Made by a program: the position numbers and the translations under genes
Source of the DNA: Methanococcoides sp.
Lineage (GTDB): Archaea; Halobacteriota; Methanosarcinia; Methanosarcinales; Methanosarcinaceae
DNA length: 64,000 bases
Direction of reading: 5' to 3'
Assembly: GCA_021108275.1 (NCBI GenBank)
Contig: JAIORD010000043.1
Span: 17,999 to 81,998 of the forward strand
Notes under the pieces: generated by a model
The model's database searches: none
What the model saw: only the letters and a program-made list of their open reading frames with translations
What the model was told of the DNA's origin: nothing
In this document: in pieces, positions 35,881 to 44,091 of the stretch
Layout of the letters: every line of letters starts with the position of its first letter
Position numbering within the stretch: position 1 is the stretch's first letter

Positions 35881-36567
35881 AACAAGATGATCGGCGACCG
35901 TATAGAAGAATATCTTGAAACGATAGACTCCCTTGGCAAGAGCCGTGGGACTCCCGTCAAGAACAAGGATATTGCTGAAGAGCTTGGCTTTTCTCAAGCT
36001 TCAGTTTCTGAAATGGTGCAAAAGCTGGCAGATGAAGGGCTTGTGAAACACGAACCTTATCATGGCACTGAGCTTACAAATCAAGGTATCCTTCAGGTGA
36101 ACAGTATTCGCCGGAAACACCATGTTATTGAGAAGTTCCTTTCTGATGTACTGGCCCTCGATCCTGAGGTCGCACATAATGAAGCCTGTGGGCTTGAACA
36201 TACATTATCTGACCTTGTAGTGGAAAGCATGTGCAATTACCTTGGTAACAACAATATCGATTGCAAACCTGCAGATGGGAACGAACATTGTCCTTTCAAG
36301 GAGAGCTATGTTTCTCTGGCCGATCTTAAGGAAGGCGACTGCGGTACTGTCGTTATGATGACATTGTCAGATCCCTCAAAAGAGCGTCTGAGCTCACTTG
36401 GAATGATAACCGGTGAGAATATAGAGGTCAAACGCAAGCAAAAGCAGGGCTCAACTTCTATACTGACCCGGGGGACCGAGATAGCTCTTGGAAATGAGAT
36501 CGCTAAGAAGATCTTCGTACGTTTGGGGATGAGGAAGAGGTATCCACGTGGAAAAGACAGAAATTAA
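35878..36567 (+). CDS. DtxR/MntR-family metal-dependent regulator with FeoA-like domain
   Basis: A 229-residue regulator. N-terminal winged HTH (residues about 8-65: NKDIAEELGFSQASVSEMVQKL), then the metal-binding dimerisation domain (RRKHHVIEKFL, HNEACGLEHTLSD), and a C-terminal SH3/FeoA-like domain (about 145-220: LKEGDCGTVVMM, RLSSLGMITGENIEV). Start is a GTG at 35878 or ATG at 35887. feoB overlaps its end by 20 bp, so this is the iron-responsive regulator of the Feo system, probably autoregulated. There is no separate feoA; the FeoA-like domain may stand in. Confidence 0.88.
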   Translation: MNKMIGDRIEEYLETIDSLGKSRGTPVKNKDIAEELGFSQASVSEMVQKLADEGLVKHEPYHGTELTNQGILQVNSIRRKHHVIEKFLSDVLALDPEVAHNEACGLEHTLSDLVVESMCNYLGNNNIDCKPADGNEHCPFKESYVSLADLKEGDCGTVVMMTLSDPSKERLSSLGMITGENIEVKRKQKQGSTSILTRGTEIALGNEIAKKIFVRLGMRKRYPRGKDRN

Positions 36568-38524
36568 TGATGGACCTGCTGCGAATATCCGTAAGGCGAG
36601 GTCGGCTGATTTCGACATGACCATAGCCTTCGTGGGCAATCCCAGTGTCGGTAAAAGCGCATTCTTCTCCCGTCTGACAGGTGTGGGAGTTGTAGTGGCG
36701 AACTATCCCGGAACTACTGTGGAACTTACACATGGCAGCGTCAATGTAGGCTCCAAGAAGCTCGATGTTGTCGATCTTCCTGGTATCTATTCTCTGGGGG
36801 CATCAACTGAGGACGAGAAGGTTGCAAAACGCTATCTTTTGCATGAATATCCGGATGTCATCATCAATGTGGTGGATGCTACCCGCCTTGAACGAAATCT
36901 TTTCCTTACACTGCAATTGCTTGAGTTGAACATCCCTATGGTGGTAGCACTTAACCAGATGGATGCTGCAAAGGAAATGGGTATCGAGATAGATATTGAA
37001 AAGCTTTCTAAGACCCTTGGGGTGCCTGTGGTGCCGACCATCGCTACCAAAGGTGTAGGTCTGGAAGATACTGTCCTTGCGGCCCTCGATGAGAAGCTTT
37101 CCATTAAAAACAGGCATAGGGTACATTACGATAATCATATTCTCCGTGCGATCGAGAAGCTTGATAAGGACTTTCCGGAGATCGGATATGGTATCAAGGT
37201 CAGGGCACTGGAAAGGGATCAAGAGTTCGTTAAATTGAGCTGTCGCCCTCACGATGCCGACCTTTTGTTAATTACCTCTGAATCCATTACCGATGATATT
37301 GAAAAAGCACATGGTATGTCCATTTCGGATACTATCGTGCGTGACCTTTACGGTGAGGCCGGTTATATCGTTGACAGGGTGACCACTCAGGTCGAACATA
37401 AGATCACATTTAAAGAAAGGATCGATTCAGTGCTCACTTCGGAATATGTGGGCATAACCGGACTTGTTGCTGCACTGCTATTGACTTTCTTTGTAGTTTT
37501 CACTGTGGGCGGTTTTCTCGAAGAGGGCATAGTTTCCCTGTTCGAGACCTTTCTAATCTCTCCGGCAGAAAGTCTGCTTGCAGGTTCACACCCTGTTATC
37601 AGGAACGTTATCATCTACTCTCTTCTGGGAGTTGAGGCAGGTTTCGCTATCGCTATTCCCTACATTGCGGTGTTCTACGTGATACTGTCACTGTTCGAGG
37701 ATTCCGGTTATCTAACAAGGGCATCCTTCCTGCTTGATAACTGGACCCACAAGGTGGGGCTTCACGGGAGGGCTATCATTCCTCTGGTACTTGGTATGGG
37801 GTGTAGTGTCCCGGCAATAATGTCTACCCGCACCCTGAATACGGTCCGTGAGAAAAGGATTGCATCTGTGCTGATCGCACTGACTCCATGTTCTGCAAGG
37901 ACTGTGATAATAATTGGACTTGTAGGCACCTTTGTGGGATACTGGGCAGCTATTTCCATCTACGTGCTTGAGCTTGTGATCATCTTTGCCACCGGCTGGG
38001 TGCTCGGCAAGGGGCTTCCGGGAGAAAGGACCGGTCTTATTATGGAAATGGCCCCATTACGGAAGCCGGACCGAAGGGCTACTTTCCAGAAGACCTGGTT
38101 GCGTGTCCGTGAGTTCATGTATATTGCCTTCCCGTTGTTAGTGGCTGGAAGTGCATTACTTGGCCTGGTCGATTCCCTTGGTGTTCTGGATGTGTTCCAG
38201 AATGCAGTGGAGCCGATCACAGTGGGGATCTTTGGATTGCCGGCATTTGCAGCAACTGCCCTTGTCTTCGGTATTCTCAGGAAAGAAATGGCGTTGCAGA
38301 TACTGGCGGTGCTTGCCGGAACTGCAAACTTTGCCCTGGTGCTCACACCTTTGCAAATGTACTCTTTCGCGGTCATTACCACCATCTATATCCCGTGTGT
38401 TGCAACCATTGCAATACTAAAGCACGAGCTTGGATGGAAAGACACCACTGCTATATCTCTTTTCACGATCACACTGGCACTGGTCATCGGTGCACTAATA
38501 AATATGATTGGAATGAACCTTTAA
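36548..38524 (+). CDS. feoB: Ferrous iron transport protein B
   Basis: Fe(II) transporter with an N-terminal G-protein domain. It has 658 residues: G1 GNPSVGKSAFF near residues 31-41, G2/G3 with NYPGTTVE and DLPGIYSL, G4 NQMD, then a membrane domain from about residue 300 with Gate motifs (GMGCSVPAIMSTRTL; ALTPCSARTVIIIG). Start is GTG at 36548, overlapping the regulator gene and preceded by AGAGGT. Complete, no lesions. Confidence 0.95.
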   Translation: MEKTEINDGPAANIRKARSADFDMTIAFVGNPSVGKSAFFSRLTGVGVVVANYPGTTVELTHGSVNVGSKKLDVVDLPGIYSLGASTEDEKVAKRYLLHEYPDVIINVVDATRLERNLFLTLQLLELNIPMVVALNQMDAAKEMGIEIDIEKLSKTLGVPVVPTIATKGVGLEDTVLAALDEKLSIKNRHRVHYDNHILRAIEKLDKDFPEIGYGIKVRALERDQEFVKLSCRPHDADLLLITSESITDDIEKAHGMSISDTIVRDLYGEAGYIVDRVTTQVEHKITFKERIDSVLTSEYVGITGLVAALLLTFFVVFTVGGFLEEGIVSLFETFLISPAESLLAGSHPVIRNVIIYSLLGVEAGFAIAIPYIAVFYVILSLFEDSGYLTRASFLLDNWTHKVGLHGRAIIPLVLGMGCSVPAIMSTRTLNTVREKRIASVLIALTPCSARTVIIIGLVGTFVGYWAAISIYVLELVIIFATGWVLGKGLPGERTGLIMEMAPLRKPDRRATFQKTWLRVREFMYIAFPLLVAGSALLGLVDSLGVLDVFQNAVEPITVGIFGLPAFAATALVFGILRKEMALQILAVLAGTANFALVLTPLQMYSFAVITTIYIPCVATIAILKHELGWKDTTAISLFTITLALVIGALINMIGMNL

Positions 38525-38598
38525 ATCTCGATTTATCCAATGTACCTATAATATTTCTATCTCGGCAGGTTTTAATAGTACTAAACAAACTTATCTAT

Positions 38599-38817
38599 AT
38601 GACCCGTATCAAAGCAAATACTGAAAGGCCTGCAATAACCGCTCTGATGGATATTTTCGAGATGAGCAACCTGCGTGCACCGGGTTTCGATGAAGTCTCT
38701 GACATGCTTGAGATGATAGGTACGCATGCCTCAATAATGGATGGCGCAGTGTCATATGAGGAAGAAGAGGTCTCCCACGTTCATACACTAAGCATCATGG
38801 ACATAAAAAGAAAGTGA
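38599..38817 (+). CDS. Small conserved-looking protein of unknown function
   Basis: A 72-residue soluble acidic protein beginning MTRIKANTERPAITALMDIF. I do not recognise it. TTTTAATAGT about 28 bp before the ATG and lack of a ribosome site point to a leaderless transcript of its own. It is convergent with the glycosylase-fusion gene, leaving 10 bp between stops. Confidence 0.6.
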   Translation: MTRIKANTERPAITALMDIFEMSNLRAPGFDEVSDMLEMIGTHASIMDGAVSYEEEEVSHVHTLSIMDIKRK

Positions 38818-38827
38818 GTTATTTTGT

Positions 38828-40291
38828 TCAAAGGGTTGAACTCAGAAGTTCGTCTATTTCTGCATCTATTTTTGCATCCAGGTCCATGTAAAAAGTGTGG
38901 TCACGTATAAGGTTGCCTTCAAATTCTATGGTATCAAGGTGGCCGTACCAGTAGATTACCATTCCTGTGCCATAGTCCCTTTCATAATGCTGAAACTGCT
39001 TTTTAAAATAGTAGGTGTGCTCCTTTTCATCCCCGAACATTGCCTTACTTTCTATCCACTCGATCTCAGTACCATCAACATAGAGGGTCTTGTCAAGAAA
39101 AAAATCAGGTGTCTTCTGCATTCCCAGTTCTCTCAGGTCTTCTTCAGTGCTGTAACCTAACTTGTGGTGGTCAAGCCATTTGCCTATAATGTCCTCTCCC
39201 ATCTTTCCTTTTATAACCTGAAGTGCATGGGCTTTGGGGGAGAAGAAATGGTCCGAGTTGGTCGCATCTTCTATTTCGATCGCAAGTCTTCTGTTGTCCA
39301 GTGTGTCCAGATTCTTGAGGACATGCTTTTTAGAGTAACCCAGTTCCTTGATGATCACACTTGCCATTAAAGTAGCTGGGACATCATTATTCTGTGCCAG
39401 CGTATTGATGGTCATGCCCTTTTCCCAGAGGTATCGGAAGTTCTTTGCTTTATTCTGAAGCTGCCCCATCTTCCTTTTGACCTTTGAGACCGTTTTCTGA
39501 TTGAGGATCGCTGCAATGACCCCTGTGCTTTCTTCAAATTCAATCGCTAATATATCTATATCTTCAAGTGTGTTTACCTGCTGATATATCTGGAGGTAGG
39601 TCTCTTTTTCCATTTTTAGTCCTCTCCCTTTGGTCAGTACACAGTCGTCGCACTGTTTCTTTCCACAGTAGTTCTTAGCATATTCCACTATCAATGCATG
39701 GTATTCTTTATAGAGCGGCACATCTTCAGGAAGGCTCTTTTCGAACATCTCCTGAAGTTGCATATAATTGCCTTCAATACCGATACATTTCATCATCCTT
39801 GTTGTATAAGCATCGATCACGAATTTCGGCTTGTCAGCAGCGTAAAGGACGATACTATCAGCAGTCTCATTTCCCACACCATTGAGGGAAAGCATGAGGT
39901 TGCGTAATTCGGTTGTTGGCATGGAAAGGATATTATCCATTCCTTCCCTTGCAAAGAAGCCTGCAATATCTCTCAGACGTTTTGCTTTCTGTCGGTAAAA
40001 ACCACAACCTCTGACAAGTTCTTCAATAAGTCCCAGGTCAGCTCTCGCAAGTTTATCAGGTTCTATCAGATCATACTTCTTCAGACCTTCTATAGCCTTC
40101 TCGACATTGGTCCATTTTGTCTGCTGTGTCAGTATTGTGCCTATCACAACTTCAAAAGGAGTATCTGCAGGCCACCATTGAAGATGTCCTATCTTTTCGA
40201 GGAGTGCCTCGTAGATATCGCAGACATGTTCGTTTTTCATCTCTTTAAATGGATGTTCTCTTATTATATAACCATTTAAGTCCTCATCCAT
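38828..40291 (-). CDS. MagIII-like DNA glycosylase fused to CDIN1/TPD nuclease-like domain
   Basis: A 487-residue fusion. Residues about 20-225 are an HhH-GPD base-excision glycosylase: ILTQQTKWTNVEKA, the hairpin LNGVGNETADSI and catalytic Asp in FVIDAYTTRM. The lysine that makes endonuclease III a lyase is Glu here, and the C-terminal cysteines (CGKKQCDDC) are too few for the usual iron-sulfur loop, both as in MagIII 3-methyladenine glycosylases. Residues about 230-480 match the TPD/CDIN1 family: KTPDFFL, WIESKAMFGDE, YKKQ-like KKQFQHYERDYGTGMVIYWYGH, a PD-(D/E)xK-type core preceded by an HTH-like region. Inference: one polypeptide that removes a base and perhaps cuts the DNA. TATA region near 40330. 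Confidence 0.82.
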   Translation of the reverse strand: MDEDLNGYIIREHPFKEMKNEHVCDIYEALLEKIGHLQWWPADTPFEVVIGTILTQQTKWTNVEKAIEGLKKYDLIEPDKLARADLGLIEELVRGCGFYRQKAKRLRDIAGFFAREGMDNILSMPTTELRNLMLSLNGVGNETADSIVLYAADKPKFVIDAYTTRMMKCIGIEGNYMQLQEMFEKSLPEDVPLYKEYHALIVEYAKNYCGKKQCDDCVLTKGRGLKMEKETYLQIYQQVNTLEDIDILAIEFEESTGVIAAILNQKTVSKVKRKMGQLQNKAKNFRYLWEKGMTINTLAQNNDVPATLMASVIIKELGYSKKHVLKNLDTLDNRRLAIEIEDATNSDHFFSPKAHALQVIKGKMGEDIIGKWLDHHKLGYSTEEDLRELGMQKTPDFFLDKTLYVDGTEIEWIESKAMFGDEKEHTYYFKKQFQHYERDYGTGMVIYWYGHLDTIEFEGNLIRDHTFYMDLDAKIDAEIDELLSSTL

Positions 40292-40363
40292 GAAGGTCTA
40301 ATGGGCAAATGGTCTGCAAGCTGAAGTTGTATCGATCAAGAAAAAAATTAGAGTGAATGATGT

Positions 40364-40846
40364 TTATTTCCAAAAGTCCTTCTCATAATCCTCGGAAATC
40401 TCTTCAAGGTCCATCATCTTGGTTAACTTGTCTTTTTTGTCGGTATCTTCTTCCGAAGGGGTGGCCTCATCGGCCATTTCTGTTTTGGGATCTGACACAT
40501 GTGATTCTATCACAGTGGTATCCTTTGATTCCATCACAATGGTTTCTATTATCTCACTAATATGGGTGACCATCTCTCTCTTTTCTTCGATGGTCTCTTT
40601 TTTGATCGTGAAAATTTCTGGCGTATGCATCTCGATGGTTGCCTCAGAGCTATGTCCAAGTCTTTTGCGAGTCTCTTCAGCGTAGGTGTCGCGAGTAGTT
40701 CCTATCGGATCGCTTTGTGTGTGAGTCCCACGGTATCCGATGGAACAGTTCTCTTCCCCTGTACGCCAGTCTATATGGTAGAGGTAGCATTGCTCTTTCT
40801 TACATCGGTGTTCGTTGTCCTGTGGGCATATATCGGGTAACGCCAT
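40364..40846 (-). CDS. Cys-motif protein with acidic tail, unknown function
   Basis: A 160-residue protein. The first 40 residues carry four Cys (positions about 7, 15, 20, 34) around CPQD ... CKKEQCYLYH ... ENCSIGYRG, suggestive of a metal-binding knuckle. The rest is highly charged, Glu/Thr-rich, probably helical or disordered (SEEDTDKKDKL). I do not recognise it. It lies downstream of prs on the same strand, 29 bp away. Confidence 0.6.
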   Translation of the reverse strand: MALPDICPQDNEHRCKKEQCYLYHIDWRTGEENCSIGYRGTHTQSDPIGTTRDTYAEETRKRLGHSSEATIEMHTPEIFTIKKETIEEKREMVTHISEIIETIVMESKDTTVIESHVSDPKTEMADEATPSEEDTDKKDKLTKMMDLEEISEDYEKDFWK

Positions 40847-40875
40847 GGTAAACCACTTCGGTATGTTTATATTTC

Positions 40876-41724
40876 TCAGAGGTTCTTCAGGAAATCAGCA
40901 ATAAGCGGAGCAACACTGATGGTGCTTTGTGCTTTTTCAAGAGTGTCCGATGCGATGATCTCATGGACGCCAGCATTGTAAAGCCTTAATACTCCGTTCT
41001 TGGTAAGCACAGGATGCACGCATGCGATGTAAACATCTTTGGCGCCCTGGCTGCGAAGCAGCTTTATGGACTCTGCCATAGTGCCTCCCGTGGCGATCAT
41101 ATCGTCGATGAGAATGATCTCTTTCCCTGTGACATCGATGTTCTTCGTCTTGATGGTGACAGTGTCCCCGGAATGTCTGGTCTTCTCAAGGTAATCGTAC
41201 TCGATCCCCACATCTGCTGCGGCACTTTCTGCAAGGGCAATAGCTCCTTTGTCAGGCGCGATGATAAGGGGGTCTTCTAGGCCCAGTGATCTGATGTAAT
41301 TCCCTATCAAATGGGATGCGTCAAGGTCAAAAGAATCCGCATTGAAGTGTTCGAGCACGCTCTTCTCATGAATATTGACCGTGATGACCCTGTCAGCATG
41401 GATGGTCCGTGCAATTGCACGTGCACTGATAGCTTCTCCAGATCTGAACGCCTTATCCTGTCTTGCATAACCCATGTAAGGTATGACCACTGTGATCGTG
41501 GGTGCATCCTCGCAAGCATCGATAAGCTGTAACAGGGATACAAGGTCTGCGTCTGTGGGTGTGCTCTGTATAATGGTCACGTCATCGACAATATCTTCGA
41601 TTATCCTTGTATAGACCTCTCCGTCGGGAAAACGGTTGAATTCGCAAAGTGTTGGTTCCATATTTAGTTCTCTTGCCACACGTGATGCAAGTAACTGTGA
41701 TGCAGGTCCTGCTATGATCTTCAA
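40876..41724 (-). CDS. prs: Ribose-phosphate pyrophosphokinase
   Basis: Makes PRPP from ribose 5-phosphate and ATP for purine, histidine and tRNA-related synthesis. It has 282 residues, the short archaeal form: FPDGEVYTRI, PYMGYARQDKAFRSGEA, HEKSVLEHF, and the PRPP loop ILIDDMIATGGTM. Start is a TTG at 41724, supported by GAGAGGT nine bases upstream. Supplies the PRTase reactions seen elsewhere in the window. Confidence 0.95.
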   Translation of the reverse strand: MKIIAGPASQLLASRVARELNMEPTLCEFNRFPDGEVYTRIIEDIVDDVTIIQSTPTDADLVSLLQLIDACEDAPTITVVIPYMGYARQDKAFRSGEAISARAIARTIHADRVITVNIHEKSVLEHFNADSFDLDASHLIGNYIRSLGLEDPLIIAPDKGAIALAESAAADVGIEYDYLEKTRHSGDTVTIKTKNIDVTGKEIILIDDMIATGGTMAESIKLLRSQGAKDVYIACVHPVLTKNGVLRLYNAGVHEIIASDTLEKAQSTISVAPLIADFLKNL

Positions 41725-41806
41725 ATGATGTACCTCTCTTGTCTCGTTTTGTAGTAATCGAATTATCAGCCAATGAACTTTCCTATCTACATTGAACCAT
41801 TAAAAG

Positions 41807-42286
41807 TCATTGGTTTGTAATGATCTCTTTCACTTTTCTTACAACATGGATATTCTCAATGGCAGTTGATGGGTAATTGCCGGTATTGTCCTTTTCAGCA
41901 GACTTTACCATGTCCCATACCGTAAGAAGTGCAACTGAAACCCCTGTAAGTGCTTCCATTTCAACACCTGTTCTGCCCACGGACCTTACTTCAACGTTAG
42001 CAGTAACATCACCTTCCCCGATTTCAAATTCCACGTCTACGGAAGTGATCGGTATCTGGTGGCACATCGGTATCAGGTCCGGCGTTCTCTTTACTGCAAG
42101 TATGGCAGCGGTCCTCGCTGTGGCAAGGACGTTTCCTTTTTCCACACTTCCACTGCGTATCTTCTCGACAGTTTCGTCGTGAAGTTTTATTTTTCCGGAA
42201 GCTATCGCATACCTGACAACCGTGTCTTTGTTACTTATGTCGACCATGTAAGCACGGTCATCTTTAATGTGACTGAATTCCTGCAT
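41807..42286 (-). CDS. moaC: Cyclic pyranopterin monophosphate synthase
   Basis: Molybdenum cofactor synthesis, forming cPMP from the MoaA product. About 159 residues; MVDISNKDTVVRYA near the N-terminus, the PMCHQIPIT segment, EVRSVGRTGVEMEALTGVSVA and catalytic Lys/Asp in DMVKSAEKDN. The ATG at 42286 has a better GGAGA spacing than the ATG at 42292. It follows a 59-residue gene and nnr on the same strand, a probable three-gene operon. Confidence 0.95.
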   Translation of the reverse strand: MQEFSHIKDDRAYMVDISNKDTVVRYAIASGKIKLHDETVEKIRSGSVEKGNVLATARTAAILAVKRTPDLIPMCHQIPITSVDVEFEIGEGDVTANVEVRSVGRTGVEMEALTGVSVALLTVWDMVKSAEKDNTGNYPSTAIENIHVVRKVKEIITNQ

Positions 42287-42303
42287 TACCATTTCTCCAA
42301 TAT

Positions 42304-42483
42304 TTAATCGATACGCACCTGTTTCCTCTGGTCATAATCAAGAATTGTATCTTGCATTTTTGACATGAGTTCCCGTGCTTCAGGGATCGAGAGCTTGACT
42401 ATTTCCTCGTCCTCTCCATGACTTACTACTACACGAACCCGGTTCCTTTCGATATCGACTATTATTTTTCTTTCTGTATCCAT
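42304..42483 (-). CDS. Small 59-residue protein between nnr and moaC
   Basis: A complete 59-residue reading frame beginning MDTERKIIVDIERNR and ending DYDQRKQVRID. It is preceded by GGGAGTGGG, a strong ribosome site, and sits 13 bp after nnr and 17 bp before moaC, so it is operonic. Predicted beta strands then a helix (IPEARELMSKMQDTILDY). I do not recognise it. It is short enough to be missed by gene finders. Confidence 0.7.
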   Translation of the reverse strand: MDTERKIIVDIERNRVRVVVSHGEDEEIVKLSIPEARELMSKMQDTILDYDQRKQVRID

Positions 42484-42496
42484 ATTCCCACTCCCT

Positions 42497-43972
42497 TTAT
42501 TTCATTACTTCTGTTATCATATCAATAATATCTGTTGCCAGCAACCCGTGCCCCCGTCTTTCAAAAGCAAGGTCTCCAGCTACTCCATTAATATAAGCTG
42601 CACCACATGCCGCATCCATCGCAGGCGCAATTGCAAAAAGAGCTCCTGTAATTCCGGCAAGGACATCTCCTGTGCCGCCGACCGTCATTCCCGGATTTCC
42701 GGTCTGATTGATGGCGACCCGCTCTCCGTTGCTTATGTGGTCCTCTCTGCCCTTAAGCAGGACAGTTACATTGTTCTTCTTTGAGAACTCAAGGGCGTCC
42801 TCTTTACCATTTCCACCCAGTGCAGTAAATTCTCTTGCATGGGGCGTGATGATCATCTCAATGTCTTCCGGCACAGGAAGGGCTATCCCGTAAAGTCCGT
42901 CTGCATCGACAACCACTTTTTTGCAAAGGGGAACGATCTTCGAGACAGTATCTTTCGTCCGCTCGTCCCTTCCAAGTCCCATTCCCATGACCACTACGTC
43001 ATGGCCTTCTATGAGTTTGGCAACGGTGTCAATATCCTCCTCACACAGGACATTGGAAGAAAGGGCTTTCACAATGATGTTCGGTGAGAATGAAGCTATG
43101 GTGTCTGCAACATTTGCAGGAGCTACCACTGTCACTATGTCTGCACCGGTACGCAATGCTGCCATTGCAGTGAGTGCAGGGGCACCGGAGTAAGGCCCGC
43201 CTCCGATAATGAGCATCCTTCCATGTTGCCCTTTGTGGCTATCTCTCCCTCTTGTTCGGAATGCAGCGATATCTCCTTTTCCAACATAGATCTCAGCATC
43301 CTCACAAACTCCTATATTGATGACCTTGACATCGGATGTGTATTCTTTAGCATGGTCTGATGCCAGTCCCTTTTTCATCCTGTGAAAAGTGAGGGTAACA
43401 TCCGCACGGACCGATCGATCGAATTTCCCTCCATCGGGATCGAATCCTGAAGGAACATCAACAGCAACTACCGGGACCTTTGAATCGTTGATAAGGTCTA
43501 TCACTGTTGCTTCAGTTTTCCTTAACTTTCCGGTGATGCCTGTTCCAAGTAATGCATCCACTATCAGGTCTGCGTCGTCAAGCCAGCCAGTTGCTTTAAG
43601 CTGTTGGGGATCTGTTATCTCAATGAACCCCTCAATTCTACAATGTTCAAGAAGATCGAAATTGTGCATTGAATCCTGGGTCCTTATTCCCGAAGCCGAT
43701 CCAATGAGTGCAATATTGACTGTAATTGCAGGGTCGTATACCAGATGTCTGGCAGCAACAAAAGCATCGCCACCGTTATTCCCCCTTCCTGCAACGATGA
43801 GCACATTTCCTTTTTGAATGCGTTCCTTCACTTCATGGGCAATGGCAGCTCCGGCATTTTCCATAAGCTGGAGTCCCTTTAATCCCAAGTGCTCACAATT
43901 CTCATCGATCGCTTTCATCCTTGAAGATGTGATCCCCTTCATGTTCCTCATATATTCTTCTGTTTGCATCAT
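42497..43972 (-). CDS. nnr: Bifunctional NAD(P)H-hydrate repair enzyme (epimerase + dehydratase)
   Basis: Repairs damaged NADH/NADPH hydrates. About 491 residues: N-terminal NnrE epimerase domain (MENAGAAIAHEV, VAGRGNNGGDAFV, DALLGTG) and C-terminal ADP-dependent NnrD dehydratase domain from about 225 (GHGRMLIIGGGPYSGAP-like, ITPHAREFTAL, NQTGNPGMTVGGTGDVLAG). Two adjacent ATGs at 43972/43969 are preferred over the TTG at 43987. Upstream gene of the 59-aa/moaC operon. Confidence 0.93.
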   Translation of the reverse strand: MMQTEEYMRNMKGITSSRMKAIDENCEHLGLKGLQLMENAGAAIAHEVKERIQKGNVLIVAGRGNNGGDAFVAARHLVYDPAITVNIALIGSASGIRTQDSMHNFDLLEHCRIEGFIEITDPQQLKATGWLDDADLIVDALLGTGITGKLRKTEATVIDLINDSKVPVVAVDVPSGFDPDGGKFDRSVRADVTLTFHRMKKGLASDHAKEYTSDVKVINIGVCEDAEIYVGKGDIAAFRTRGRDSHKGQHGRMLIIGGGPYSGAPALTAMAALRTGADIVTVVAPANVADTIASFSPNIIVKALSSNVLCEEDIDTVAKLIEGHDVVVMGMGLGRDERTKDTVSKIVPLCKKVVVDADGLYGIALPVPEDIEMIITPHAREFTALGGNGKEDALEFSKKNNVTVLLKGREDHISNGERVAINQTGNPGMTVGGTGDVLAGITGALFAIAPAMDAACGAAYINGVAGDLAFERRGHGLLATDIIDMITEVMK

Positions 43973-44091
43973 ATTTAGTTCTATCAATCTTGTTCTTTTG
44001 ACTTCTATGAGTGCGGATCGGACATGTCTTCATTTCCGGTGGATGCGTTCAAATATATATACATTTTCCGAAAGACGCTTAATAGCGAACA

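Noticed and set aside
38395..38598. Upstream extension of the 72-residue gene into feoB
   Set aside because: The extra residues are the feoB 3' end read in another frame; the ATG at 38599 has a TATA box at leaderless distance.
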